Source of the DNA: DATMER01 sp031390755
GTDB lineage: Bacteria; Acidobacteriota; Thermoanaerobaculia; Multivoradales; UBA5704
Assembly: GCA_031390755.1 (NCBI GenBank)
Contig: JANMTS010000130.1
Coordinates: 54,825 to 118,824, forward strand
Direction of reading: 5' to 3'
DNA length: 64,000 nucleotides
Under the pieces are notes generated by a model, which did not search any database, had not been told where the DNA came from, and saw only the letters and a program-made list of their open reading frames with translations. A program made the translations under genes and the position numbers. Positions 43,263-51,651 of the stretch are shown piece after piece (positions within the stretch are counted from its first letter, which is position 1; every line of letters starts with the position of its first letter).

Positions 43263-44895
43263 GCAGAGTCGTTACTCCCCGGAACACCATCTCGAGCGCG
43301 GACTCGCGCAGGAAGGTCATTCCCTCTTCTTTGGCCGCGCGCTTGATCTCGGACGCGGGCCGGCGGTCCAGGATCAGCTCCCGGATGTGATCGGACAGGT
43401 CGAGCAGCTCCGAGACCGCAACCCGGCCCAGAAAGCCGGTGCCGTTGCACTCGATGCAGCCCGACCCTTCGTAGAACGTGAACTCGGAGTACATCGCCGA
43501 GTCGAGACCGCTCTCGTCCAGCACGTGCTTCGGCACCTTCACCGTGTGCCGGCAGTGCGGGCAGATCTTGCGCACCAGCCGCTGGGCGAGCACGCAGTTG
43601 AGCGCCGACACGAAGTTGTAGAGGTCGACCTTCATGTTGAGGAAGCGGCCCAGCACGTCGACCACGTTGTTGGCGTGGACGGTGGTGAACACGAGGTGGC
43701 CGGTGAGCGCCGACTGGATGGCGATCTGCGCCGTGTCCTCGTCGCGGATCTCGCCGACCATCACCTTGTCGGGGTCGTGGCGGAGGATCGACCGCAGCCC
43801 GCGCGCGAAGGTGAGGCCCTTCTTCTCGTTGACCGGGATCTGGGTGACGCCGCGGAGCTGATACTCCACGGGATCTTCGATCGTAATGATCTTGTCCTCG
43901 GAGGACTGGATCTCCGACAGGCAGGCGTAGAGCGTGGTCGTCTTGCCCGAGCCCGTGGGACCGGTGACCAGCACCATGCCGTACGGCTCGCGGATGAACT
44001 TGCGGAGCTTGCGCATCGTCTCCTCGTCGAAGCCGAGGATGTCGAGGCGCAGGTTCTTGAACTCCTTGTTCATCGACTCCTTGTCGAGGATTCGGATGAC
44101 GCAGTCCTCGCCGTGGACCGACGGCATGATCGAAACGCGGAAGTCGATCGTGCGGCCCTTGAGGCGCAGCTTGAAGCGGCCGTCCTGCGGAATGCGCTTC
44201 TCGGCGATGTCGAGCTCGGACATGACCTTGATGCGGCTGATGATCGTCTGGTGATGCCGCTTGTCGATCGGCTCCATCGCCTGATAGAGCACGCCGTCGA
44301 TGCGGTACTTGATGATCACTTCGGTGTCCCGCGTCTCGATGTGGATGTCGCTCGCCCGGCGCTGGATGGCGTTGAACATCGTCGAGTCGACCAGCTTGAT
44401 GATCGGGCTGGTGTCGGCCGTGATCCGGTCGATCGAAAGGATTTCCTCGCCTTCCTCGTCCTCCTGGACGAGCTGGATGCGGAAGTCCTCGCTGGCCTCG
44501 TCGAGCACGCGCTGCGCGCTCTCGGATTTCTGGAGAATCTCGTCGATCGCCGAGCGCACGCCGACCTTCACCTCGACGCGCTGGCCGAGCAGCATCTCCA
44601 TCTCGTCGATCTTGGTCACGTCCGACGGATCGGCCATCACCACGGCGACGCTGTTCTCGTGCTGCTCTTCGGGAATGAAGTTGTAGCGCAGCATCAGATC
44701 GAACGGAATGCGCCGGAACAGATCGTTGTCGATCCGGAAGCGCGTCATGTCGACGAACTCCAGCCCGTACCGCTCGGCGAACGTCTCCGCGGCGATCTTC
44801 TCCCGGACGAGACGCTCCCGCGCCTGCTCGACGGTTTCGGCCTCCGGGAGGGCCGCCAGCTTGCCATTCATGACTGCGCCATTCATCACTGCCAT
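43231..44895 (-). CDS. GspE/PilB-type assembly ATPase
   Basis: 554 aa. N-terminal T2SSE-N domain (about 20-125), then the motor: VDSTMFNAIQRRASDIHIE, Walker A GPTGSGKTTT (about 320), Asp box IEDPVEYQL, Walker B VMVGEIRDEDTA, His box TGHLVFTTVHANN, and the zinc-binding pair CPHC / CIEC (about 460-505). All catalytic parts are intact. It powers pseudopilus or pilus assembly. Confidence 0.95.
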   Translation of the reverse strand: MAVMNGAVMNGKLAALPEAETVEQARERLVREKIAAETFAERYGLEFVDMTRFRIDNDLFRRIPFDLMLRYNFIPEEQHENSVAVVMADPSDVTKIDEMEMLLGQRVEVKVGVRSAIDEILQKSESAQRVLDEASEDFRIQLVQEDEEGEEILSIDRITADTSPIIKLVDSTMFNAIQRRASDIHIETRDTEVIIKYRIDGVLYQAMEPIDKRHHQTIISRIKVMSELDIAEKRIPQDGRFKLRLKGRTIDFRVSIMPSVHGEDCVIRILDKESMNKEFKNLRLDILGFDEETMRKLRKFIREPYGMVLVTGPTGSGKTTTLYACLSEIQSSEDKIITIEDPVEYQLRGVTQIPVNEKKGLTFARGLRSILRHDPDKVMVGEIRDEDTAQIAIQSALTGHLVFTTVHANNVVDVLGRFLNMKVDLYNFVSALNCVLAQRLVRKICPHCRHTVKVPKHVLDESGLDSAMYSEFTFYEGSGCIECNGTGFLGRVAVSELLDLSDHIRELILDRRPASEIKRAAKEEGMTFLRESALEMVFRGVTTLREINKVTFVD

Positions 44896-44911
44896 TCGAA
44901 AAACTCCTCTG

Positions 44912-46153
44912 CTAGAACTTGGAGCTGCCGAGCATGCTGAACATCGGCAGATAGATCGAGATCAGGAGGATCGCAATGATGATGCCCATGAACACCAGCA
45001 TCATCGGCTCCACCAGGGACAGGATGCGCTGCATCCGGGTCTCGATCTGCTCATCCAGGAAATCCGCAACACTGTTCAACATTTCGTCGAGCGAGCCGGT
45101 CGCCTCGCCGACCTTGATCATGTCGATGGACATCTCGAGGAACACGCCGCTCGTCTCCAGCGCCTCGTTGAACGGCTTGCCTTCGCGCACCATCTGGATC
45201 GTGGGCTCCAGCCGCGAGCGCACGAAGGCGTTGCCCACCGAGCCGATGGCGATCTCGAACGCCGGCACCAGCGGGATGCCTCCCGTCAGCAGCGTTCCCA
45301 GGGAGCGGCACAGCTCCGCCAGCGCGAACCGGTGGAGCACGCCGCCGAGGATCGGCACCTGGAGCTTCACCCGGTCGATCGCCAGGCGCCCGATCTCCGT
45401 GCGGCCCCACGAGCGGAAGAACAGGGCGCCGCCGATCAGGCAGACCAGGATCACCGGAAAGTTGTTGTTCGCGAACAGCGAGAGCGCGAGGACGATCCGG
45501 GTGATCAACGGCAGCTCGGCGTCGAGCTCCGTGAAGAACGTCATGAACTTCGGCACGACGTAGACGGCCATGACCGCGATCATGGAGGCGGACACGACCA
45601 TCAGGACGGCCGGATAGATCAGGGCCGAGATCACCCGCCGCCGCGCGTCGAGCACGAGCTTGGTGTAGCGGACGAAACGGCGGATGACCTGCTCGAGCTC
45701 GCCGCTGCGCTCGCCGGCCTTGAGCGAGGCCGGATAGAGGCGCGGAAACGTGTCGCCGTGCGCCGCGAACGCTTCGGACAGATCCTGGCCGGTCTTCACC
45801 CGGTCGCGGATGTCGATGAGCACGGCCTTGAAGCTCTGGTTGGACATCCGCTCCAGCATCAGCTCCAGGGCCTGAAGCAGCGGCAGTCCGGCCTTGAGCA
45901 GCGCCGCCATCTCCTGGTTGAAGATGAGGAACTCCTCGACCGGGATGCGCTTGCGGCGGAACCGCAGGCTGCTCAGCGTGGAGCTGACCCCGCCCGACTT
46001 GCCGGAACGCACCGGCATGCCGCGGCGGCGCACCTCGAAGACGTGCAAGCCCTTCTTGCCGAGATCGGACCGCAGCGCCGACTCGTCGGCGGCGGTGAAC
46101 GTCTCCTCGAGGACCCGGCCGTCCGGGGTGCCTATGCGGCAGATGTACTGCAT
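44912..46153 (-). CDS. GspF/PilC-type inner-membrane platform protein
   Basis: 413 aa. Two GspF repeats each with FNQEMAALLKAGLPLLQAL and LCRSLGTLLTGGIPLVPAFE type segments, three membrane helices (about 175-200, 225-245, 385-405), and the C-terminal EPMMLVFMGIIIAILLISIYLPMF, given here in part. N-terminal region MQYICRIGTPDGRVLEETF is typical. It turns the ATPase motion into filament growth. It lies 17 bp upstream of the GspE gene. Confidence 0.94.
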   Translation of the reverse strand: MQYICRIGTPDGRVLEETFTAADESALRSDLGKKGLHVFEVRRRGMPVRSGKSGGVSSTLSSLRFRRKRIPVEEFLIFNQEMAALLKAGLPLLQALELMLERMSNQSFKAVLIDIRDRVKTGQDLSEAFAAHGDTFPRLYPASLKAGERSGELEQVIRRFVRYTKLVLDARRRVISALIYPAVLMVVSASMIAVMAVYVVPKFMTFFTELDAELPLITRIVLALSLFANNNFPVILVCLIGGALFFRSWGRTEIGRLAIDRVKLQVPILGGVLHRFALAELCRSLGTLLTGGIPLVPAFEIAIGSVGNAFVRSRLEPTIQMVREGKPFNEALETSGVFLEMSIDMIKVGEATGSLDEMLNSVADFLDEQIETRMQRILSLVEPMMLVFMGIIIAILLISIYLPMFSMLGSSKF

Positions 46154-46193
46154 GTCGAAGGCTCCTGCATCGGTTCTCGTCTAAACGCTTCGC

Positions 46194-46979
46194 CTAGCGC
46201 TGGGTGCGCGGCGCCACTTTCGGGGTGCCGCCGTAATGGACCGTCAGCACCACCATCAGCGCCTCGCGGCTCTCCTCGGTGCGCGTGAGCACGAAGCTCG
46301 TCGTCTGCTCCATCGGCAGGAGGAGGTTCGTGTGGATCAGCGCCGTGCCGGCCCGGCGCTCTTCCGTCTTCTTGAGGATCCGGAAGTCGGACAGCCGCAC
46401 GCGCTGATTCTCCACCAGGGTACCGAAGCGAAAGCTCACCTCGTACTCACCACCCAACACATAGGTGACCGCCTGGCCTTCCCGCGACGCGAGCTGGGCC
46501 TGCGCCTCCCCCTGATAGACGTCATAAGGAAGGAGTGCCCTCAACCGCCTCGTGAGGGACGCCGGCAGGTTCGACCGCGTCACCGTCTGTGCGTCGGCCC
46601 CCTCGGTGCGCGACGCCCGGACGATGTAGATCTCCAGGTTCAGCGGCCGGGACGGATGATCGTAGCTCCGCAGGACCGGGATGACCCGCCCGAGCGCCGC
46701 CCGGCTGTCCCGGATCACCAGCGTGTTCGTGGCCGGCTGCAGCTCGACGGTCCCGCGCTGGGACAGCAGCGGGAAGACGAGCGAGATCGCGTCGCTCGCC
46801 TGCCGGTAGCGCAGCGTGTAGGCGTGCAGCACCAGCTCTCCGGTGTCCTTCTGGGGGGCCGCTGCCTGGGGGGCCGTCCTGGCGGCCTGCGCGGCCTCCG
46901 CGACGGTGATCGACGGCGCCAGCAGGACGATCCAGAGGAGGCCGAGAGCGGCGGCGGCGCGGCGGACTGGCATCAACAT
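46194..46979 (-). CDS. Secretin N-domain periplasmic protein
   Basis: 261 aa from the ATG at 46979 (another in-frame ATG lies at 46973). Signal peptide with Ala-rich cleavage region, then a secretin short-domain-like segment: LRYRQASDAISLVFPLLSQRG, shown in part, and TVELQPATNTLVIRDSRAALGRVIPVL, also in part, the N1/NolW pattern, followed by a separate beta domain. It has no secretin pore. It may be an accessory periplasmic ring protein. It is located between the anti-sigma gene and GspF. Confidence 0.75.
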   Translation of the reverse strand: MLMPVRRAAAALGLLWIVLLAPSITVAEAAQAARTAPQAAAPQKDTGELVLHAYTLRYRQASDAISLVFPLLSQRGTVELQPATNTLVIRDSRAALGRVIPVLRSYDHPSRPLNLEIYIVRASRTEGADAQTVTRSNLPASLTRRLRALLPYDVYQGEAQAQLASREGQAVTYVLGGEYEVSFRFGTLVENQRVRLSDFRILKKTEERRAGTALIHTNLLLPMEQTTSFVLTRTEESREALMVVLTVHYGGTPKVAPRTQR

Positions 46980-47040
46980 GGCTGGCTGGAGCTTCCGGGG
47001 TCGCACACAAGGCTGGACAGGCCGAAGCCGGAGGACCGGC

Positions 47041-47658
47041 TCAGATGTCGATGCTCTCATCCACGACCATGACCACGGACATGCCCTCGCCGCTCATGTG
47101 GTAGATCCGGGCGTCGGGCAGATTGACGCCCTCGACGACGGGTCCGTCCAGATCGATCTGCATGTTCGCCGGCTCCGCCTCCGACAGGTCAGACCAGGAC
47201 GCAGCGGTCGCGGTGGGCAGCCCCGGGAGTCCCATCGCGCCGATCGTCCCCATCGGCCGGTCGTTCGAACGGTGGTAGACCGGCGACGCCACGGCGGCCA
47301 GCGCCAGGATCGCGGCGGCGGCGGCCACGGGCCAACGCTTCCATCCGAAGGGGCCGGAATGGCCGGAATGGGTGCGCGAACGGGCTTCGAGCGAGTCGAG
47401 CCGGCTGGCGGCGCGCATTCCGGCCACCGCCGCGCGGACCGCCTCGACCTCGGAGTGCTCCTCGGCCGGGCTCATCACGGAAGCCGGCACGACGGAGAGC
47501 CGGCGGAAGACCAGCGTCGGGTCGGCGGCCAGGGCCTGCCGGCGGCAGATCTTGCAGTCGTCGAAGTGGGTCACGGCCTCGCTCCAGCCTTCGGGCTCGG
47601 CGGCGGCGCGATCCCGGCGATGCGCGGCCAGGGAGGTCCAATCCGGGCAGGAGCTCAT
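47041..47658 (-). CDS. Putative anti-sigma factor with zinc-finger-like N-terminus
   Basis: 205 aa from the ATG at 47658, overlapping the sigma gene stop as ATGA. The N-terminus shows HFDDCKICRRQ, the HxxxCxxC core of anti-sigma zinc fingers, one membrane helix near about 113-128 (WPVAAAAAILALAAVA) and a periplasmic domain. This layout fits a membrane-bound anti-sigma factor that controls the ECF sigma factor encoded just upstream. Confidence 0.82.
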   Translation of the reverse strand: MSSCPDWTSLAAHRRDRAAAEPEGWSEAVTHFDDCKICRRQALAADPTLVFRRLSVVPASVMSPAEEHSEVEAVRAAVAGMRAASRLDSLEARSRTHSGHSGPFGWKRWPVAAAAAILALAAVASPVYHRSNDRPMGTIGAMGLPGLPTATAASWSDLSEAEPANMQIDLDGPVVEGVNLPDARIYHMSGEGMSVVMVVDESIDI

Positions 47659-48359
47659 AGCGCCTTCCCCTCTGCAGTATTGGCAGTATTGGCGGCATTG
47701 GCGGTATCGGCGGCATTGGCGGCATCGGAGGACTCGGTGAGGAACCCCGACGCATATTCGGGATACCGCTTCAACAGCTCCCGCCGCAGATACCGGCGGG
47801 CGTTGAACAGGTGGTTGCGGACCGTCGACTCGCGGCAGCTCATGATCTCGGCCACCTCGGACGACGAGAGGCCCTCCACTTCCTTGAGCAGGAAGGCCGT
47901 CCGCTGCTTCTCGGACAGCTCGGCGGCCAGCTCGCGGAAGATCGCCGCAACCTCGCCCTGCTGGAGACGGCTCAGATCGGTGCCGGCGTTCGAGTCCGCC
48001 ACCTGCCGCAGATGCACCCGCACCGGCTCGTCGCTCTTCTCGCGGCTGCGGCGGGAGCGCAGGTGGTCGATCGCCAGGTTGCTCGCGATCCGGTAGATCC
48101 AGGTGTTGGGGCTCCACCGGGTGTCGAACTTGGCCCGGTTCTCCCAGACCTTGAAGAACGTGACCTGGACGACGTCCCGGGCCTCTTCCGCGTCGCCGAG
48201 GATGCGTTGAGCGAGCTGGATGAGCGGCCGGGTCTTGCGGCCGATCAGCTCGTTGAACGCTCCTTCGTCGCCCTCGCGGACGGCAAGCAGGACGTCACGA
48301 TCCGACACGTCCGCCCAGGGATGGGGGTTGGTTCGGCGGGTGTAGACGAGCTCTAGCAT
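47655..48359 (-). CDS. ECF (RpoE-type) RNA polymerase sigma factor
   Basis: 234 aa from the ATG at 48359. Region 2 includes EARDVVQVTFFKVWENRAKF and TWIYRIASNLAIDHLRSRR; region 4 includes LSEKQRTAFLLKEVEGLSSSEVAEI and RESTVRNHLFNARRYLRREL, each shown in part. It carries an extra C-terminal tail with an Ala-Asn/Asp-Thr repeat (ANAADTANAANTANTAEG) encoded by 9-bp DNA repeats. Placement at the head of the pilus gene run with its anti-sigma factor suggests it controls those genes, possibly itself included. Confidence 0.94.
   Translation of the reverse strand: MLELVYTRRTNPHPWADVSDRDVLLAVREGDEGAFNELIGRKTRPLIQLAQRILGDAEEARDVVQVTFFKVWENRAKFDTRWSPNTWIYRIASNLAIDHLRSRRSREKSDEPVRVHLRQVADSNAGTDLSRLQQGEVAAIFRELAAELSEKQRTAFLLKEVEGLSSSEVAEIMSCRESTVRNHLFNARRYLRRELLKRYPEYASGFLTESSDAANAADTANAANTANTAEGKAL
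47671..47729. repeat. 9-bp tandem repeat at the 3' end of the sigma factor gene
   Basis: About six units of GGCATTGGC / GGTATCGGC type encode Ala-Asn/Asp-Thr/Ala repeats in the C-terminal tail of the sigma factor. The repeat ends just before the coupled start of the anti-sigma gene. Confidence 0.85.
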
Positions 48360-48457
48360 GTCAGTCTTATATACGGACCATGTCGACGGAGCGTCCAAGG
48401 TCCGTTTCGGGACCGGTTTCGGGGAGACGCCGGGATCTCATTATACTGCCCGCCGGA

Positions 48458-49723
48458 ATGCGAAGCCTCTTTCGGGGACTGTACCAGCTCGCGGCCGGTG
48501 CCGCACTGCTCACGGCGGGCCCGATTCTGCTCGTCCGCCGGGGGAGCCACTACCTGCCGACCCTGGCTGGCCGGCTGGGCCGCGCCGGGCTTCCCCAGGT
48601 GGAGCCGAGCCTTCCGCCGCTCTGGCTCCACGCCGTCTCCGTCGGCGAGGCCGGAGTCGCGGCCACGCTCGCCCGCGCGCTGCCGGCCGAGGTGCCGCTC
48701 CTGGTCACGACCGTGACCCCCACCGGCCAGGAGCGAGCCCTTGCGCTCTTCCGAAACCGGGGAGCCGTCGCCTATCTTCCCTTCGAGCTCGGTTTCGCGG
48801 TCCGCCGCTTCTTCGACCGCTTCCGGCCGCGCGCGCTCGTCCTGGTCGAGGGGGACTACTGGCCGCTCGTCCTGTCCGAGGCCCGGCGCCGGGGGCTGCC
48901 CGTGGCCGTGGTCAACGGCCGGGTCGGCGACCGGAGCTTCGCGCGGATGCGCCGCCTGAAGCCGCTGCTCGGCATCCTCTTCTCCAAGGTGGACCGCTTC
49001 GGAGTCCAGAGCGCCCAGGACCGCGACCGCCTCGCCGCCCTCGGAGTGCCGCCGGAGAAGATCACCGTCACCGGCAATCTCAAGTACGAGTCGCCCGAGC
49101 CGGCGGTCACACCGGAGTTGGAGGAGCGCCTCCGCGAGCTTGCGGCCGGCCGGGCCATCCTGCTCGCCGGCTCGACCATGGCCGGCGAGGAGGAGCAGGT
49201 TCTCGACGCCTTCGACCGGCTCGGAGGGCGTGCTCTCCTGGTCCTGGCGCCGCGCCACCCGGAGCGTTGGGACGAGGCCTGGGCGCTTCTCGAGGACAGG
49301 AGGGCGGTGCGCCGGTCGGCCCTCCCCTCCACGAGTGACGATGTCGACGTCGTCCTGCTGGATAGCCTGGGCGAGCTGGCCGGCCTCTATCGGGTCGCGG
49401 CCGGCGCGTTCATCGGCGGCACGCTGGCGCCGACCGGCGGTCACAACCCCCTGGAGCCGGCCCGGTTCGGCGTGCCTGTGGCGGTCGGGCCGTCCATGCA
49501 CAACTTCCGCGACATGGCGGAGCGCTTTGACCAGGCCCGCGGGTGGCGACGGGTGAAGGACGCCCGCGAGCTGGCCGCAGTGTGGAGAGAGTGGATCGGC
49601 GACCCCGCGGCGGCTCGGGAGCAGGGAGCGCGAGGCCTTCAACTGATTGACGAGAATCGGGGCGCCGTCGCCCGGACCGTCGAGATGCTGCAGCCGCTGC
49701 TGTCCCTGTGGGTATCTGCATGA
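48458..49723 (+). CDS. waaA: 3-deoxy-D-manno-octulosonic acid (Kdo) transferase
   Basis: 421 aa from the ATG at 48458; in-frame upstream sequence to 48380 looks non-coding. N-terminal membrane anchor, then WLHAVSVGEAGVA, VEGDYWPLVL, NGRVGDRSF, and the nucleotide-sugar site with GSTMAGEEE, APRHPERW and GGTLAPTGGHNPLEPA. It transfers Kdo to lipid A precursor at the inner membrane. Stop overlaps the LpxK start (ATGA). It is divergent from the sigma factor gene across 98 bp. Confidence 0.95.
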   Translation: MRSLFRGLYQLAAGAALLTAGPILLVRRGSHYLPTLAGRLGRAGLPQVEPSLPPLWLHAVSVGEAGVAATLARALPAEVPLLVTTVTPTGQERALALFRNRGAVAYLPFELGFAVRRFFDRFRPRALVLVEGDYWPLVLSEARRRGLPVAVVNGRVGDRSFARMRRLKPLLGILFSKVDRFGVQSAQDRDRLAALGVPPEKITVTGNLKYESPEPAVTPELEERLRELAAGRAILLAGSTMAGEEEQVLDAFDRLGGRALLVLAPRHPERWDEAWALLEDRRAVRRSALPSTSDDVDVVLLDSLGELAGLYRVAAGAFIGGTLAPTGGHNPLEPARFGVPVAVGPSMHNFRDMAERFDQARGWRRVKDARELAAVWREWIGDPAAAREQGARGLQLIDENRGAVARTVEMLQPLLSLWVSA

Positions 49724-50739
49724 AAGCCCCCGCCCCGTCGTCGTCCCCCTGGCAGCTCCTCTACGGCGGGGCCCATCGTCTCCGGTCCAGCTGGTACCGC
49801 TCCCGGGCGCAACGCCTGCCGCGGCCGGTGGTCAGCATCGGCAACCTTCATTGGGGAGGAACCGGCAAGACTCCTCTCGTGTCGGCGGTCGCCGCGCATC
49901 TTCGCGACCGGGGGCTGGCGGTCTGCATCCTCTCCCGGGGTTACGCCAGCCGGGGACGGGGGGTCCGCGTCGTGAGCACCGGAGGAGGCCCTCTCCTCGG
50001 CCCGATCCTGGCCGGAGACGAGCCTGTCCTCCTGGCCGGCGAGCTGCCGGGCGTGTCGGTGGTGGTCGGACCGGTCCGCTATGAGGCCGGCATGGCCGCG
50101 CTTCGCCGCCTGCCCCGGCCGCCCGACCTCTTTCTTCTCGACGACGGCTTCTCCCATCTCGCCCTGGCCCGGGATCTGGATCTCGTCGCCGTCCCCGCCT
50201 CGGACCCCTACGGTGGCGGCCGACTCCCGCCGTCCGGCCGGCTGCGGGAGCCGCTGGCCTCCATCGCCCGCGCCCAGGCGGTGATTCTCACGGGCCTCAC
50301 GGGCGCGGAATCGTTCGGGGAAGGCGCCGCGCTCGCGGAATCGTTCCGGCCGTACGGCTTCACCGGTCCCGGCTTCGCGAGCGTCACCCGGCCAGGGGCT
50401 CCGCGATGGGTTGGAGGAGGAAGCGGCGAGCTCCGCGCCGGAGCCAGGGTCTTTCTCGTCACCGCCATCGCCCGCCCGGCCCGATTCGAGGCCACGGTCC
50501 GGAGCCTGGGCTTCGAGGTCGCAGGCGAGCTGCGCTTCCCGGATCACCACGCCTATCCCGTCCCGAGCCTCGCCCGGCTCGCCGAAGCCTTCCACACCAG
50601 CGGCGCCGAGGCCGTGCTCACCACCTCCAAGGACGGCGTCAAGCTCCTCGGCCGGCTGGAGCTGCCCATCGCCGAGCTGCCCATCCGGGCGGAACTCGAG
50701 CCGGGGTTCTGGACTTGGCTGGATGGAGCCCTCCCATGA
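49720..50739 (+). CDS. lpxK: Tetraacyldisaccharide 4'-kinase
   Basis: 339 aa. LpxK P-loop variant VSIGNLHWGGTGKTPLV (about 43-58), SRGYASRGRG, DEPVLLAGELPGVSVVVGPVRY, shown in part, and LLDDGFSHLALARDLDLV. It phosphorylates the lipid A disaccharide. The ATG overlaps the WaaA stop and the gene end overlaps the acyltransferase start, so this is an operon. Confidence 0.96.
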   Translation: MKAPAPSSSPWQLLYGGAHRLRSSWYRSRAQRLPRPVVSIGNLHWGGTGKTPLVSAVAAHLRDRGLAVCILSRGYASRGRGVRVVSTGGGPLLGPILAGDEPVLLAGELPGVSVVVGPVRYEAGMAALRRLPRPPDLFLLDDGFSHLALARDLDLVAVPASDPYGGGRLPPSGRLREPLASIARAQAVILTGLTGAESFGEGAALAESFRPYGFTGPGFASVTRPGAPRWVGGGSGELRAGARVFLVTAIARPARFEATVRSLGFEVAGELRFPDHHAYPVPSLARLAEAFHTSGAEAVLTTSKDGVKLLGRLELPIAELPIRAELEPGFWTWLDGALP

Positions 50740-51635
50740 AGAATCGTCCCGTCCGCCACCGGATCGAGTACGGCCTCTATCTCGCGATCAAGGGGACGCT
50801 ACGCGCGCTTCCCCATGAGTCGGCGCGGGGGGTGGGCCGCCTGCTGGGTTCCCTGGGGCATGCCCTGGACCGGCGGCATCGCGAGGTGGCGCTCCGCAAC
50901 CTGGAGATGGCGCTGCCGGAGATTCCGCCGGACGAGCGGCGGCGGCTGGTGCGGGCCTGCTTCCGCCACTTCGGCGCCGCCCTCTGCGACGCGATCTCCT
51001 CGACCCGGTTCGACGCCCGGGATCTCTGCGAGCGCCTGTCTTTCGAGGGTTGGGAGAACATCGCGGCGGCTGAGCAGCCGGGGAAGGGATTCTTCGTCCT
51101 CTCCCCTCATCTTGGATTCTGGGAGCTGGTCCCGCCGCTGATCGGCCTGTTCCACCGGCGCATGAGCATCGTGATGCGGCCGGCGGACAACCCCTGGCTG
51201 AACCGGGAGCTGAAGGATCTCCGGGAGCGCTTCGGAAACGGCACCCTTCCCAAGAAGGGAGCCGCTCGCGGAATGCTGGAGACCCTCCGCGAGTCCGGGA
51301 TCGTGGGCATCCTCATCGACCAGCGGGTGCAGGCGAAGGAGGGGATCGAGGTTCCCTTCTTCGGCCGGCCGGCGCTGACCACGCCGGTGCTGGCCCGGCT
51401 CTCCCTCCGCACCGGCGCTCCAGTTCTCCCCGTCGCCCTCGTGCCGGAGCCCGATGGGAGGTACCGATTCATCGCCCACCCTCCGATCTTCCCTCCCGGC
51501 CCGGCGGACACCGCGGCAGGAGTCGATCCGACCGCCGAGCTGACCCGGCGGTATCTGGAGGTCGCCGAGCAGGACATCCGCCGCTTCCCCGAGCAGTGGC
51601 TCTGGATGCATCGGCGCTGGGAGGCGCGGAAGTAA
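50736..51635 (+). CDS. Lipid A biosynthesis acyltransferase (LpxL/HtrB family)
   Basis: 299 aa. The HX4E catalytic motif is SPHLGFWEL (about 125), with MRPADNPWLNREL, ILIDQRVQAKEGIEVPFFGR and EQWLWMHRRWE as family signatures; RFPEQW is the usual pattern near the end. It adds a secondary acyl chain to Kdo-lipid A, or to a related lipid. N-terminal helix anchors it to the inner membrane. Third gene of the waaA-lpxK operon. Confidence 0.93.
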   Translation: MKNRPVRHRIEYGLYLAIKGTLRALPHESARGVGRLLGSLGHALDRRHREVALRNLEMALPEIPPDERRRLVRACFRHFGAALCDAISSTRFDARDLCERLSFEGWENIAAAEQPGKGFFVLSPHLGFWELVPPLIGLFHRRMSIVMRPADNPWLNRELKDLRERFGNGTLPKKGAARGMLETLRESGIVGILIDQRVQAKEGIEVPFFGRPALTTPVLARLSLRTGAPVLPVALVPEPDGRYRFIAHPPIFPPGPADTAAGVDPTAELTRRYLEVAEQDIRRFPEQWLWMHRRWEARK

Positions 51636-51651
51636 GGAGAGCTGTCTTGGG

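Noticed and set aside
43225..44940. A 571-codon open frame on the plus strand
   Set aside because: Antisense to the gspE ATPase gene, which has every catalytic motif.
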